From positions 74,146,121 through 74,210,120 of the forward strand of contig CM040421.1 in the NCBI GenBank assembly GCA_022702705.1: DNA of 64,000 nt, in the 5' to 3' direction. The DNA comes from Papilionanthe hookeriana x Papilionanthe teres (Eukaryota > Streptophyta > Magnoliopsida > Asparagales > Orchidaceae). Each line of letters opens with the position of its first letter. Positions within the stretch are counted from its first letter, which is position 1. The notes under the pieces are model-generated. The model was not told where the DNA came from. It saw only the letters and a program-made list of their open reading frames with translations, and did no database searches. This document shows, one piece after another, positions 42,899 through 55,146 of the stretch. The translations under genes and the position numbers were made by a program.

Positions 42899-45197
42899 TA
42901 TATATTTGCATGAGAAGCCCATGCTTCACAGAACTTGGTGTGTATCACAGACCCACTTCCCTCCAGTTCTGCAAGACTAGAGGCTCTTGCTCCACACTTC
43001 CCACCATCTAGAGGTATAGTAGCAGGCTCGGGATTGCACTAGATTTCCCTGGATGATGATTGCCTCTCCTCCTCTTGGGATTTTAACAGCCATATGGTAG
43101 GTGAACATCACAACCTTGAAGAAGTTCAGTAGCTCGTGACCAAAAATGGCGTTGTAAGTGGATGATGAGTCTAGTATTTGGAAATCCTCCATCTCAGTGA
43201 ACTACTTATTACATTCCCTCCCAGGTAACCGCTAGAAACATTATTAGGGCCTCCTTCCTTTCTCTCCAAAAAACAAATAGGGGGTTGGCTGGTCCCACCA
43301 ATCGGTCGGTTTGGAGATTTAGCTTATCGAACATCGACTTGAACAATATGTTCACTGAGCTGTCGATGTCGATACTCCCAACCTAAAAATTACTTATTAT
43401 TCTTGTCACAACAATGGAATCATTGTAGGGATTTCCCCTGGGGTTAGATCCCTGTCGGTGAATGTAATGGGGAACAACTTCTTTGGTGTTGTATGGAAGC
43501 GAAGTTGCACGGTTCCCTCGTCCTGTACCTCTTTTAGGAGGCCTGCTAGGATGATTATGCTCCCCCAAAGATAGTTGATATTATTGCGTTGATGTGGACA
43601 ACATTCATTTGAACAAGTTCATCTGGGACTTCTAGTACTTGGGCCTTTCCATGCCTTTGACTTGAGACTCCTGATGCCACATTTTCCTTCAATTTTTTAG
43701 CCTTGGTTTGTTCCTCGGTCAAGTTTTGTAGGTGCCTACAATCCTCTGTCATGGTCGTGATTCCAATGGTACCTGTAGTATTTCTTCGTGTTATAGAGAA
43801 AAGGTCTAACCCTCATTAGTTGTGTTATTTGGAGTACTCTTTATCTTGGATAAAGTCAACAATCTCAGCCATTGAGAACCTTAATGAGGTGGCTCGAAAG
43901 CCCTCATCTTTGTCAAATGGTTGTTCATAATGTTGGACCGATCACTTATAATATTGGGCTGGTGCTGGTCTCGACCACTTAACTAACCTCTTTGATAGAT
44001 ATTTCCATGAAACCCTCTATTTTTCAGGAGGTGGTCGGCCATCTTCATACTATGGTTAGATAGGTGGATTGTGGTTCTCCTTCAGTTTCCACCCACTCTT
44101 TTGTTGGGCTCTTCATCTGGGTGGAATGTTCCATCAATTTTGGTTTGGGAATGCTCTCATTGGTGATGATATACTTATTGTCCATCTCCAAAATTTCAGT
44201 CAAATATCGGTGCTAATGCAAACTGAGGTCATAAAAAAATCCTCTCAAACTTTAGGCCCAAGGTTAGGGTGACTTGAGCCATGTCGGATCAGAGACGTTA
44301 TAACTCTAGCATCTCCCTTTGGAACCATTGAATGTATGAACACATGATTTCATTTGGTCTTTGCTTAAGCTGCCATAAGGATAGTGTTCTCTTCTTCGGT
44401 CTCCGACCGCTTGCAAACCACGCTAAGAACATTCTTTTAAAGTCTGAGAAACAGCTAGTGCTCTCGACCGATAGTGAGTTAGCTAAACCACCTGAGGGTT
44501 GATAACCATAAGGTGGTGAAGAGCATACATCATTTGAATGTGGCTGAATCCTTGAACATGCACATTGATGACTCGAATGAGGAGAGGTGGTCGTTGGGAT
44601 CCGATTGATCTGTATAAACCTTTAATGTTAGCATTTTAAAGTTCTCAAGTGGCTCATCTCCCGAGATATGAAAAGAAAAAGGGTTCTCCAACTGGTGTTC
44701 AGTCTAGTGTGCCCAAATCGCTGCCTCCCCATCAGTTCACATCCAACACTGTCCTGATAATGTGAATCTCTGGCCTTTCAGACCATAGTTCAGTCTTATG
44801 TTATTGTACGTCAACACCGCCACTCAACGGAGGTCCTACCCTCGGGAAGCCCATTCACCTCCTAAAGTTGTGAGAGCTCTCAGGTCCTTCGTGATCTCGG
44901 CTGACACCAGTTTTGATATATGGGTCCTTAAATTATGCATCTCTCGTTGCATGAACTCGACATCCATGAATTCTCTGGTACATTTGACATTGGTAAAGTC
45001 TCTCTGGTGGTTTTTCTCTTACTACAACTGTTGCACTCCTCTTCTTGCTGACGGCATGACTCCACGTTCACCGCGCCTTTTAGGATATTGAGTCCAAATC
45101 TGTCTGAGAGACACACCAAGAGAATAGACCACAAAAGAGGGGGAAAGAGCAGAGAGAGCACAATAATCAATAGTACAATTGCGTAATCTTTATTCAT
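42899..45197 (-). pseudogene. E3 Tat-type Gag and protease, heavily decayed
   Basis: On the minus strand: 44660-44480 gives PYDG-like ENFKMLTLKVYTDQ and PNDHLSSFESSMCMF; 44430-44330 gives SDFKRMFLAWFASGRRPKK and LWQLKQRPNEIM, a Ty3/gypsy capsid region; 43752-43555 gives TEDCRHLQNLTEEQ and INTIFGG-like ISTIFGGA, the end of Gag; 43192-42977 gives FQILDSSSTYNAIFGHELLNFF, the C-terminal protease signature. Numerous stops and frameshifts. RT and RNase H remnants of probably the same element lie at 36180-37093. Confidence 0.75.
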
Positions 45198-45640
45198 GAA
45201 TTGAACTATGTATTTATAAATTCAGGAGAAGTTTCATTACATTTTATACCCCTAGTAAAGTAGGATCTGCTTGGGGTATTTTGTATAGTAAACATTAGTA
45301 GGGTTGGGAGTACGGGAAGGGGCCTGGCTGGGTACATGATCCAAATGGTCATTACCTGTAAGTAGGCAAACTAATCCTGGCAGATTTTCTTATTTGCCTA
45401 GTTTGTTAGGAGAACCCTTCGGGATGACACATATGGAGAGGTAGATTGAGGTACCCTTTGGATGTGTTAGTGACAAGCACCCACTATAAATGATCGAGCT
45501 AGATGTCGCTCGGTTGGGCTAGATGTCGCCTTGCCGGTTTGTGATGGTCGAATAAGGGCAGGCTCATGGGCTAGGGTTCTGCCTTGTTACGTCATCTTTT
45601 CTGTTGCACGCTAGATTTCTTTGAGATATGTGCTTATATA
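45188..45640 (-). mobile_element. Probable 5' LTR part of E3
   Basis: It lies just upstream of E3 gag. On the element strand it has TATAAATA (45211-45218) followed about 20 bases later by AATAAAG (45188-45194), a compact promoter and polyadenylation arrangement usual for an R region. GC-richer text to 45600 (ATGTCGCTCGGTTGGGC) resembles LTR U3. Precise ends and PBS were not found. Confidence 0.5.
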
Positions 45641-46040
45641 TATTTTATTTACAATTCAATTTGTTCGAAAGGTTAGGAATTTATCGGTAATGTTAAAAGT
45701 TGATTTTCTTTTAAAATATTATAAGTATAGAACTATTATAAGGAAGTATTATTTGTAGACTATTATGATTTATATGATTATTCTTTTCTAAAATTAAACA
45801 TAAGTTTTTCATAGTTATTACAATTTCAGCTGATCAAAACATTCAAACTTTATTGTCATTATAAATATTCTAAGCAAAATAGTTAAGTTACGTCGGTAAT
45901 TTTCTGGAGTTTCAAGCTCGAACGCATTTCTAAATCAGAGAAAACGATAATCTTATAATTATTAATTAACAAGAGGTGTTCTTGTTGGTAATATTTGAAA
46001 TTTAAAACAATTTAAGCAGAATTTAAAATAGGTTTATATC
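45641..46040. other. Unassigned AT-rich DNA
   Basis: No ORF, repeat or transposon end recognised. Confidence 0.4.
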
Positions 46041-46121
46041 TTTGTAATAATTTGTTAGTGCTGATTATTTGTAATAATTTGTTAGTGCTGATTATTTGTA
46101 ATAATTTGTTAGTGCTGATTA
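46041..46121. repeat. Three perfect 27-bp tandem copies
   Basis: The unit TTTGTAATAATTTGTTAGTG plus CTGATTA occurs three times without a mismatch, followed by a partial unit. It must be recent or under conversion. Confidence 0.95.
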
Positions 46122-46249
46122 TTTGTAAATATTTTTTAGGTTATTTTTTATTTGATTTTGTTTCTGAAAAGTCAAACGTTAATAGTGGATAATGACCATG
46201 GAGGTGTGAAACAGTAGCCTGTCAATAAAAATATATAAAATAATAGGGG

Positions 46250-46469
46250 CATCCATGGATTTACAAACTTAACATCTAAACTTTAATTTTTAAATTTATG
46301 CTACTGAAATCTTTCACATCACATACAAAAAAAATCACTGTTTTAACTAGTGCTGTCTAAACGACTCATTATTTGCGAGCAACTCGAGTTCAACTCGTTA
46401 ACGAGCTGAACACGAACAAAAATTTATTCGTTCGTATTCGGCTCGTTTTGACTCGAAATATCACTCAAC

Positions 46470-46529
<60 letters not shown>

Positions 46530-47010
46530 TTTCTTTTGCTGATGAGTAGTATTTTTAAAAAAATTTAAAGGACTACAAGGCTACAATGATTTATAACCAG
46601 TTAAAAGTATTAATTAAGAAAATAGAATAAAATTATTAGATTAGATTGAAATAATGTTTTAATATAAATAATAATTTTTAAATCTTGTCTGAATCCTTAA
46701 CATCTTATGGGTACGTAAGTAAGGTTCCCAAAACAACTCTTTGTTTGTGAACGGCTCGTGTTTGGCTCGCTAAGCAAACGAGCTGAACACGAACACACTT
46801 TTTGAGCTTGAAATACAAACGAGCCGAACATGAGCTGAGCATGATTCGCTCGTGTTCGGCTCGTTTACACCCCTAGTTTTAACTAAAAAAAAGTGAAATA
46901 TATAATTTCATATATTGATATGATGACATAAAAGTAAAAAATTAAATTTTAAATGTTAGATATGTAAACACATAAAAATTAAATCGTATGCTTGTAAATC
47001 TATCTCAATA
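46250..47010. mobile_element. Older AT-rich MITE split by a hAT-type MITE
   Basis: 46250-46339 and 46884-47010 are diverged inverted copies of one another (ACATCTAAACTTTAATTTT against AAATTTTAAATGTTAGATAT), the two arms of a palindromic MITE. Relatives with the same wording lie at 48530-48740 and 54887-55127. Confidence 0.55.
46348..46875. mobile_element. hAT-type MITE, 528 bp
   Basis: The ends are TAGTGCTGTCTAAACGA and TCGTTTACACCCCTA, imperfect terminal inverted repeats of the common plant type TAGGGGTGTAAACGAGC. It is flanked by a perfect 8-bp duplication GTTTTAAC (46340-46347 and 46876-46883). Subterminal repeats of GAGCTGAACACGAAC occur near both ends, in direct and inverted form. It encodes nothing and contains an (AT)n run at 46472-46526. 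Confidence 0.88.
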
Positions 47011-47389
47011 ATATTACTACTAGTCATTATACAATGATTTCAAAGCTTGAAGACTCGGACGTCTAACATATTGAGATGAACAACCATAGAAGATAAGCTC
47101 TTAATTATAAGTTTTCTTATCGTAAAAACTCCAAATGAAATATTTACACCTAAATTGAGATGAAAAATATATATTCCATACGACCATTTTGAACATAAAG
47201 TATCACCAAATATTATTTTTAATCTCTTTAATAATTAATTAGAAATGTTGTTATTGCAGCAATGGTATCAATGTTATCGTCCATGTGCTTGTGCTATATT
47301 TTTTTCAGCAAAAAAAATGCATTATTTGTCCGCGGTATCTATCCATGCATCATAAAATATTATTATATAGCAGAATATCGCGCATCATA
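47011..47389. other. Unassigned AT-rich DNA
   Basis: No gene; a possible further MITE arm, not resolved. Confidence 0.35.
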
Positions 47390-48380
47390 ACATGTAATAA
47401 AGGAGCCCAAACAATCTATGCATTCCAATAATTGGGCATGTGATTCCTAAGGATTATAATATTGGAAAAAACTGGATGAATGTAGATGATTTGGATGATA
47501 AACATTTAAAAATACAAATGATTCATAAGGGTGATACCAACTGAAGAAAGAAAAAAAAAAAAAAAGGGAAATAATTAGGCCGAGAAGCCGTGGGTTTTGA
47601 CGAAATTTTATGTTACATGTTGTACATAAAAGAATCTGTCGAGCTGACCTTCTTAGCAATCAGGAGAAGGGTTACTCGGCTGAGTTGACTTATTTACCTG
47701 TCATGTGTCAGATTGACCTTCCAAACTCTAAGGTGCCGAGTTGGCCTGTTTAGTTATTTTGTGCAGAGTCGACCTACCAAGCTGTTGGATGCTGCTAAAT
47801 GTCGAGCTAACCCTACCAAGTACAGAGCTTTGACTCTTTAGACACTCATTCCATACGATCATGGGGAATGACATTGCATAAAGCTATAAGATATGGCTTA
47901 AAACTGCAAGATGTGAGTTGCATTATGTATATTTACATTCTTACAATGTAGGTCTTATTTATTTGTTGTCAAATCTTGTGCCAATACAAAATAAAACCCT
48001 AGGATCTATAAAGAGGGGTCAAGTGTTGAAGAGGGGGCGGATAGAGCACTCCCTCTTCCATGGGGTTCACCCGATCTCCACAATACTAGAAGGCTTTGGA
48101 GATAACTCAGAAAAAAGAAGGATTGAGTTTAACATCACAAAAAATGTATAAAAATATGTTGAGCTGATCCCATTTTATAAGAGGTTTAAACGTACATTAC
48201 AAAATCATAAGAAAATGGATTTGATAATTACTACCATTTGTAAGAGAATAAACTACAGTTTATGGTTGGCAGTGGCCCAAGTCGATGGCAGTTTGTGTAA
48301 CATTACATAAAGCCAAGCTAGTTGATCCTTTCTTTTAGTGAATTCAGTAAACTCAAAAGTGATAAATTGGGCGATTTATT
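47390..48380. repeat. Diverged repeat, copy 1 (partner at 55147-55640)
   Basis: Shared landmarks in the same order: CCAATAATTG..CATGT, AGCTGGATGA-like text, TTGGATGATAA, GAGCTGATCCCATTTTATAAG and ACATAAAGC. Copy 1 carries an extra segment of about 540 bases (47580-48120) not in copy 2. Confidence 0.55.
47580..48120. mobile_element. LTR-like insertion in repeat copy 1
   Basis: It is absent from the partner copy. The text (GTCGAGCTGACC, GGTGCCGAGTTGGCC) is like gypsy LTR sequence and similar in style to 24120-24360. No clean ends or target duplication were found, so a solo LTR is only a guess. Confidence 0.35.
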
Positions 48381-48529
48381 AAGAAGTCTCTCCTTGGCGG
48401 CTTGAAAATTTTTCTAACTGGATTAGTGTTGGCAACTTTTTTTCACATTTATAGAGTGGCTTCGTTTACTTGAAACTTTAGTTCCTTGAATTTTTTCTTT
48501 TTTTTTTTTGAAGAGGAGAAAGAAAGAAA

Positions 48530-48740
48530 GAGCCATTTACACGCATACCTCCCAAGTCTTACGTATTTACATCTAGCATCCAACTCTATTCTTTCATACC
48601 ACATAAAAAATTTCATTTATCTTAACTTTTAAAAGTAGAAATACACATTTTTATGCATAGTTAAGGTGGCATATGTGTAAAATTGTAGTCCTGAGGGTTA
48701 GATATATAAATACATAGGAATTAAATGGTCTGTAAGTATA
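48530..48740. mobile_element. AT-rich MITE relative
   Basis: A palindromic layout of about 210 bases (TTTACATCTAGCATCCAACT against GGGTTAGATATATAAATAC) with the wording of the other copies at 46250 and 54887. Ends not sharp. Confidence 0.45.
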
Positions 48741-49429
48741 TCTTTCAAAAATTTAATAGAAAGAATTTTAGATTAGACATTTTGATTAAGAAAATTCAAT
48801 TTCTTTTGCCATACAATTGACGAAACTCCACTTTCTTCCTTTTTCTGTAATGTGCTATAACTGCTTGTGTTTTCCTTTATCCTTCGAAATTTGTCTCTAA
48901 ACGTATGCTTACAGAAGAAAGATCAAGACTACATGTTATACAGAAATAATGCTGCAGTCAAAATATCATCCAAAAAATAGCAATATGTGATATATATATA
49001 TATATATATTACCAATACCTTAAATGCAAAGCTAGGCTGATTTATTGAAATTTCAGCCAACATTGCTGATTGAAGAACAACATATCTTCAGTTCAAATGA
49101 TTTAATTATTAGTCTTTAATTGATAAATAGAGTATTTATTGCAAGCGAACCCCTAAAGATATGTTCATTATATTAAACATTGATAAATTAGTTAGATATA
49201 AAGTTGTTATGTTTAAGATGATTACACACATGCACAACATTCATTTGTGTAAACATTTTGTTTGATTTTTAGCATATGGGCCACTCTGCTGGGATCATTA
49301 TTGAAATTTAGCTTTTTATCGATCGTCAAATATCATCAGTAATAATATTAAACCGTAGGTAATATAATTACTAACTGTTAAGCTATGGTTTATTCAAAAT
49401 ATAAAAAAATACTTGTTAGTATAATTATC
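48741..49429. other. Unassigned AT-rich DNA
   Basis: Contains a short (TA)n near 48991. No gene or transposon end recognised. Confidence 0.4.
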
Positions 49430-49760
49430 TGCAGATTTATCGACGGTTATTTTAAACCAACGGTTATTCGACGCATAGTAACCGTTATTGTCGGTTCAAA
49501 ATCATACTGTATTTAATTGTCAGTGTCCATTGGTAATCTCAGCGACATATATATCTGTAAAAAAAGAGTTGCACTTTCGCCTGGAAAGTGTCTCGCTTTC
49601 GTCGGCAAAGTGCAACACACCGGTCGGTTAACTGTGAAAATTTATCGACGGTTTTATCTGTCCAAAAAGCGCAACACTTTGTAAAAGCGTCGCTTGTTTG
49701 ATAGTTCATCGGAAAACCGTCGACACATAATAACAGAGTCGCAAAAACATCGGTGAGACA
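49430..49760 (-). mobile_element. CACTA-type subterminal repeat region
   Basis: Many short direct and inverted words of the type TTATCGACGG, AACCGTCGA, AAAGTGCAACAC and CGGTTATT in 330 bases. This clustering is typical of the transposase-binding subterminal zone of En/Spm (CACTA) elements. With the minus-strand ORF remnants to the right, this would be the 3' end. No intact CACTA terminus is seen. Confidence 0.6.
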
Positions 49761-50039
49761 TAAAAAAATGGTAGCATCAGAAAAATTTGAACTCCTTCAA
49801 CACTACAATTTACACACTTGTAATTGTAACTGTTTAATTTTCACACAGAATAGCATTTCACAGTACTGCAATTAATTAACGCATAAACCATATACATAAA
49901 TAAAAGAAAATCAAATGCATTAAACGAAATGACATCTACAACTATCCAATATAAATATTGTTTGGGATCAATAAATTGTTTAACACATACAAACATAAAA
50001 AAAAAAAACTCATACTCATCATCAATAGTTCTCTTCTCA

Positions 50040-50430
50040 TCATTATCATGAACTGGCTGCTTGTGTAACTCTGCAGTGGTTGGCTTCCGTCCTTTTTCAA
50101 GAGTCTGTCAATGTAATGAAGCTGTTAGCATGCATGTAATAAAACTGTTAGAATGCATTTAATGTAAGATTTAATACAGAAGATAAGACTTTCTAGCCTC
50201 TTCTTATACTTTATATGTGGGAGCACCTCACCAATGTACTTGCAGGCCCCCATGCCCCCACAATCAAAGCGGTGATCCTAGTTGGCCGGCTCCCTCTTTT
50301 TCTAGTACTCCGGAGAGTGCCAAGCTCTAAGCAGGGTGGCCAACACATCCTCACTGAGCCACTAGGGGAGCTCACATGTGCGGCATATATCACCGAATTA
50401 GTCGCCAAGATAGCCACTCGCCTTGTGCTT
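50040..50430 (-). pseudogene. CACTA element second protein (Ptta/En/Spm-type), fragment
   Basis: On the minus strand 50380-50230 gives YLGD, LATLLRAWHSPEY.KKREPANQ and RFDCGGMGACKYIGE, matching the conserved region of the plant Ptta/En/Spm transposase family (KKREIA.Q.R, H/YTGG). After an intron-like gap, 50100-50040 gives LEKGRKPTTAELHKQ, the next family signature. Frames are broken and the start is missing. This protein assists the main transposase at the element ends; no main transposase is present. Confidence 0.62.
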
Positions 50431-50756
50431 GAAGTTCCTTCCGATGCATGCCTCCTCATCAAGGGACCAAGACCACAATTTTGTAAATTGAATTAAAAAA
50501 TGTTTGATTCATAAAAGTCAATACATAACTAAAATTACTGTTTTCGGCATTTACCACAAACACCTAAAACCACATATCTCGAACTACCGTCGGGATCTCC
50601 CTCTAGGATATGTACGGGTGATTATATTTGATCTGAATAGTATCTCTAATAAAAAGAATAAGCGATTGGGGGTGTAAATCTGAATATAACTTATGAATAG
50701 TTATATTTTAAATTAAAAAGAAACATAAAATAGTAATATCAATATTAAATTAGAAA

Positions 50757-51086
50757 TTACATGTTGCCCATTTCTCGGAGCAGATGACAGCTGCTCGAAC
50801 TAGATGACACATCAATAGAAGCTGATGGTGGCGGTGATGGTATGCTGGTCACAGCTAGTGGCTGTGGCGGTGATTTGGTCGTGACTGGTGGCGGTGCTGG
50901 TGTGGTAGTTGCGACTGGAGGTGAATCTGGTATGGTAGTCATGACAGGAGGTGGAGGCCCGCTGGTGTAAGTTGTCTGCAAGGCTAGCCTCTATAGCACT
51001 ACGTCCATAGCTTCGTCTGCTGGGAGACTAATGCAAGGCGATAAATCCCCCGACACGAGGAGATCACCCCTCCCTTTTGAAGCCAT
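50757..51086 (-). pseudogene. N-terminal proline-rich ORF of the CACTA element, one stop
   Basis: From an ATG at 51086 the minus strand reads MASKGRGDLLVSG, then after one in-frame TAG a Pro/Thr/Ser-rich run of PPPVMTT-like repeats to a stop at 50757. The basic-Gly start and proline-rich tract resemble the N-terminal part of CACTA accessory proteins. It lies upstream of, and in the same orientation as, the 50040-50430 fragment. Assignment rests mostly on context. Confidence 0.45.
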
Positions 51087-51387
51087 GTGCAATAAGGAAA
51101 GTAAAAATAATTAGTGCCACTACAAACTATTAAAGCTGAAAATATAGTAATACGTAGTAAAAAGAAAGGGCAACAGTAAAGTGCATGCAATCTAAAGGGA
51201 GGAAGTGATCTCCCCCTGTCGTTTAGGGTTACACCTCGAGCACTTTTGCAGTTCTTTAGATGTTTTTAAGGGTAGTTGAACTTATATGCTTTTGATGAAA
51301 AAAATCATTCATAAAATCTTTAGGACCCACCAAGTTATGCCTCGAGACCCTTTAATTCACCTAAATTAGAAATTCCCTAAACTACGT

Positions 51388-51665
51388 ATCCTACATTTAC
51401 AACCCAATGTTCAAGAACTTGAGTCTTCTCTAAGATATTTAAGTCCTTATGAGCAACTGAGGACATTTGTTTTCACTTTTTAGAGAGGTTTATGAATTTG
51501 AGTGTGCTTGTCTTTTACGGTTAATTATCCTACATTTACAACCCAATGTTCAAGAACTTGAGTCTTCTCTAAGATATTTAAGTCCTTGTGAGCAACTGAG
51601 GACATTTGTTTTCACTTTTTAGAGAGGTTTATGAATTTGAGTGTGCTTGTCTTTTACGGTTAATT
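51388..51665. repeat. 139-bp tandem duplication
   Basis: Two adjacent copies (51388-51526 and 51527-51665), identical by eye except for one base (CCTTATGAG against CCTTGTGAG). A recent event. Confidence 0.95.
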
Positions 51666-51669
51666 ATAA

Positions 51670-54640
51670 TAGCAAATCTTACTTCCCTTTCAGATTGTAG
51701 GTTTAAAGGTGCTTCATTAGATGACATGCTTGGGAATTATGTATTCTAGTTCTCTTGCCCCATCCACACTCTAAAAATTTCTAATGTCATATAAATAGCA
51801 TTTGGCTTTTGCCAATCCATTCCAATGCACTAGACAAATGCCTATAACTAATTATCAATACTCCCATTATTAAATGTCAACAAGTTTGTCTTTATAAATG
51901 TAAAAATAGCTACCCCTATAAAGTTGCCTGCTCCTTTGTTTATAAAGATTTTCTTATAACGATATGAGTGAATACATTTGGTTTAACAGGCATGCTATGA
52001 AATTTGCTTCTACTATCTGAAAAATTCTAATTGTGGGACTGAAAACATATGATAATATTATTAACAAAGGCTTCAAGTTAACCAAAATTATGTTCTTTGC
52101 ACCTTTTTGGTTGAATCTTAAGCTAAATTTTTCTTTGAATGTCAATATTTTTACTCTCCGCTCAATTCCTATTCGTCATGGAAACTTTTTTCTTTGGAGG
52201 CAACCTTCTTCAAACTATACTCACTTTGACACTTTCACTTGCATTGTCACAAAATGTTATTTCATATGAGCTATGAATATCACCACTCACAATGTTTAGT
52301 TGAAAGAAATAATAAGTTCTTTAAAGAATCCCCCACTTACTGAAACCTTAATGTATACAAATTATTCTTATTATCCAACACAAATGTAGTAGGTGAAACT
52401 TTAAGGGGAATCTCCAGACATCATTTGTATGTTATATTACAATCTCTGCTACACATGCCTCCCTCATGTACTTTCCAGCTGTTGGCGTTTTAAGAAAGGT
52501 TTTGGTGGGAATGACTATTGTTTAACATTTTACCAAAAGTCTTGATTATTTGTTCTGTTTCATACCTACTGCATCTCTCTGTGCTTTTTCTCATATACAA
52601 GCTTTTTATTTTGTGAATTATTGTTTGATACCAAAAATTTAGTTTACTTGGTTAATGATTCTTATCATACAAGTCAAGTGATGTTGTTTTGCTATACATT
52701 TTGGAAGATTGAATTACAACCGATTACTATTATTTGCACTATTCTATGACAACTTGTTCTTGTTTCAGACTTTTTGTTTTCTTTAAAGTGTATTTTTAGC
52801 ACTTCTGATGTTGGCCGATTCTCATAATCCTAGATGGAGATGTTTACTTCCCTTTGTGCTACAGTTCAAACTAATATAAGTAAACTTTTGTTTTTTGTTC
52901 AATTTTAATGAGCGATGATGAAATTCATTTGTATTAATGGGCTCAACCAAAAATTGGAACTCTTTTTTGCTTGTTGCCCAAGTCAATTATGATTGCCCAT
53001 CTCATTTTCAAAATTCTTACTATGTTACTTATGTTGGTTATACTCTATGTTGTCTCTGATAATGTCCCTGTTGTTGGGTCATTACTACATTGTCATGATT
53101 TTAGCTGTTATATGCTTTACTTTTATGACTACATTACCTCTTTATCATATAAAAAGATATTCTTGATCTTCATATTAGTGTACTGGACATGGAATGTATG
53201 GCCTGTTCTATGTTAATTCTGGATTGTCCTTGATAGAGCCATCCGACATTGGGATCACGCATGGGTAACTCATTTTTTGTTTCTTCTCTTATAATGTATG
53301 CATTCTCTTTTAAATTAATTCTTCACAAGTTCATGTATCATTTCACTTGAGCTGTAATACTTATAATTATTCTTTTTCTGAATAAAATGATTGGGCGTGG
53401 CACTTATTTGGTGCCACCAGGAAAAAATAATAATGTCTTAACATCAAAGTTAAAGTATGGTATGGTGAGCTGCATTTCTTCTGACGGCTTTACGAAAGTA
53501 CGGACAAAAAATTGTTTGCGTAATAATAAATTATGCGTGAATTTTCTAATATTACTGATTCAGGTTAGATTAGTTTAATTAGGGAGAAAGCAGAATCTCC
53601 GGCAATATGTCTGACGCAAATTGATTCCTGTTGACTCTTGAATTTTCTGAAAATTAGAAAATGTAATTCCTATTAATTTTTAGGTGTCATTTGTTAATTT
53701 ATATTTCTTTTTTAAATTTACTTTAACAAATTTTAAATTTTATTTCTTAAATTTATGTTGGAGAAATAATTATAAAAAGTACAGATTTAAATGTTAGACA
53801 TGAATGCAAAGAATTCGGGTGGTATTTTGTAAATTGTTCCTATCTGTGAGAAAACAATACAAGGAATAAATGAACTTGATGAATCATCCGAAGCGAAGTA
53901 TCCAAATTTCGAATCAAAAAGGTTTTTTTTTTGTTTAATTTATAAGTAATAATAATATAAATAATCATATTTTAAATAATCATATTTTTAGTACCATAGA
54001 ATGAACAAGTTAAAATTTGGGCAGAGCAGAACAAGAGTTTAATTCAAACAAAGGATTTTTCATAGGAGTTTTTTAGTAATTACAAAGTTATTAGAATATA
54101 GTAAAATTGGGGGAGTAATTCGATCGGTAAGAGTTTGTCAATCGTTAGGTGAGCTTTAACTCGATTAGTATCTAATTTGAAATAGGATCTCTTGTCGACC
54201 GTCCTGAGAAATGATCTCTGCACTATGAAAAATCCTCCTCAAGACACCTTCATTCCCCACATCCAACTCAAGATGATCGCCAATAACTAAGTCTGGTCGT
54301 CAATATCATCCTCCTAAGTCGTTCATCTATTTTAAAATTCATGTTAACATATTTTTATATGTACAACTGCTAATAATAAATAAAAGATTGTTTAATGATT
54401 ATAAATTATGATTACTCCAACAGATAAATTATAGGTGACATAAGAATCGAAGTTTTAAATTATAACTCTTTCTTCCGTAAAAAAAATTTATCTTTCTAAA
54501 TTAGCAACTCAACATTAAATTTCAAATTCGTAATTTTGTAGTATCCTCACTAAGACTTAATTTTGCAGTATCCTCATTAAATTTCAAAACCTTGTTAAAC
54601 ACAAGACACTTAGAATTTTATCTTAGAGCGACTTTTTATA
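51670..54640. other. Gene-poor AT-rich stretch
   Basis: No gene supported on either strand. Short hydrophobic frames (for example 52971-53216) match the local T-richness. 53740-53840 repeats MITE-tail wording (TTTAAATGTTAGACAT). Confidence 0.45.
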
Positions 54641-54860
54641 GTATTATCAAATTTTGTTTTATTTTATTTTTCTTATTTTATTTGAAAAGTTGTAAACACA
54701 CCACTTTTTTTTCCATGAAAATGTGAATTAAAATTTTTTAAAAAGTAAAAATAAAGAGCTTTTTTATGTGATGTGAACTATTCGGATGGTATAAATATAA
54801 AATGTAGAGTTTAAATGTTAGATATAGAAAGACATAGTACTTGGTGGTACGTATGTGAAT
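54641..54860. mobile_element. Partial AT-rich MITE
   Basis: It ends with GGTACGTATGTGAATGCCCC, near-identical in layout to the end of the next copy (GGTATGTATGTAAATGCGCC). The left arm is missing or diverged. It sits head to tail with the following MITE. Confidence 0.45.
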
Positions 54861-54886
54861 GCCCCAATTTTATAAAATATAGGGAA

Positions 54887-55127
54887 ATTTACATACATCA
54901 TACAATTCTTTTATACTTGCATACCTAATACCTAAACTTTGATATTTACATTTTAACATTTTGATATCATAAATTAATCGATATACAAAAAGGTAGATTT
55001 CACTTTCTAAAATAATAATAGTGATTCTTTCACGTGATATGAAAGATTTAAGTGATATGAATGTAAATATTACATTTTAGTTATTAGAAATATAAATATA
55101 GAAGAAATGTGCGGTATGTATGTAAAT
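54887..55127. mobile_element. AT-rich MITE, 241 bp
   Basis: Terminal inverted repeats ATTTACATACAT at the left and ATGTATGTAAAT at the right, continuing imperfectly for about 28 bases. Internal AT-rich palindrome, no coding. Target duplication not clear. Confidence 0.65.
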
Positions 55128-55146
55128 GCGCCAAAAAATGTACTAT

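Noticed and set aside
52971..53216. Hydrophobic 81-codon ORF resembling a membrane protein
   Set aside because: T-rich composition produces Leu/Ile/Phe/Tyr codons; no conserved motif or gene context.
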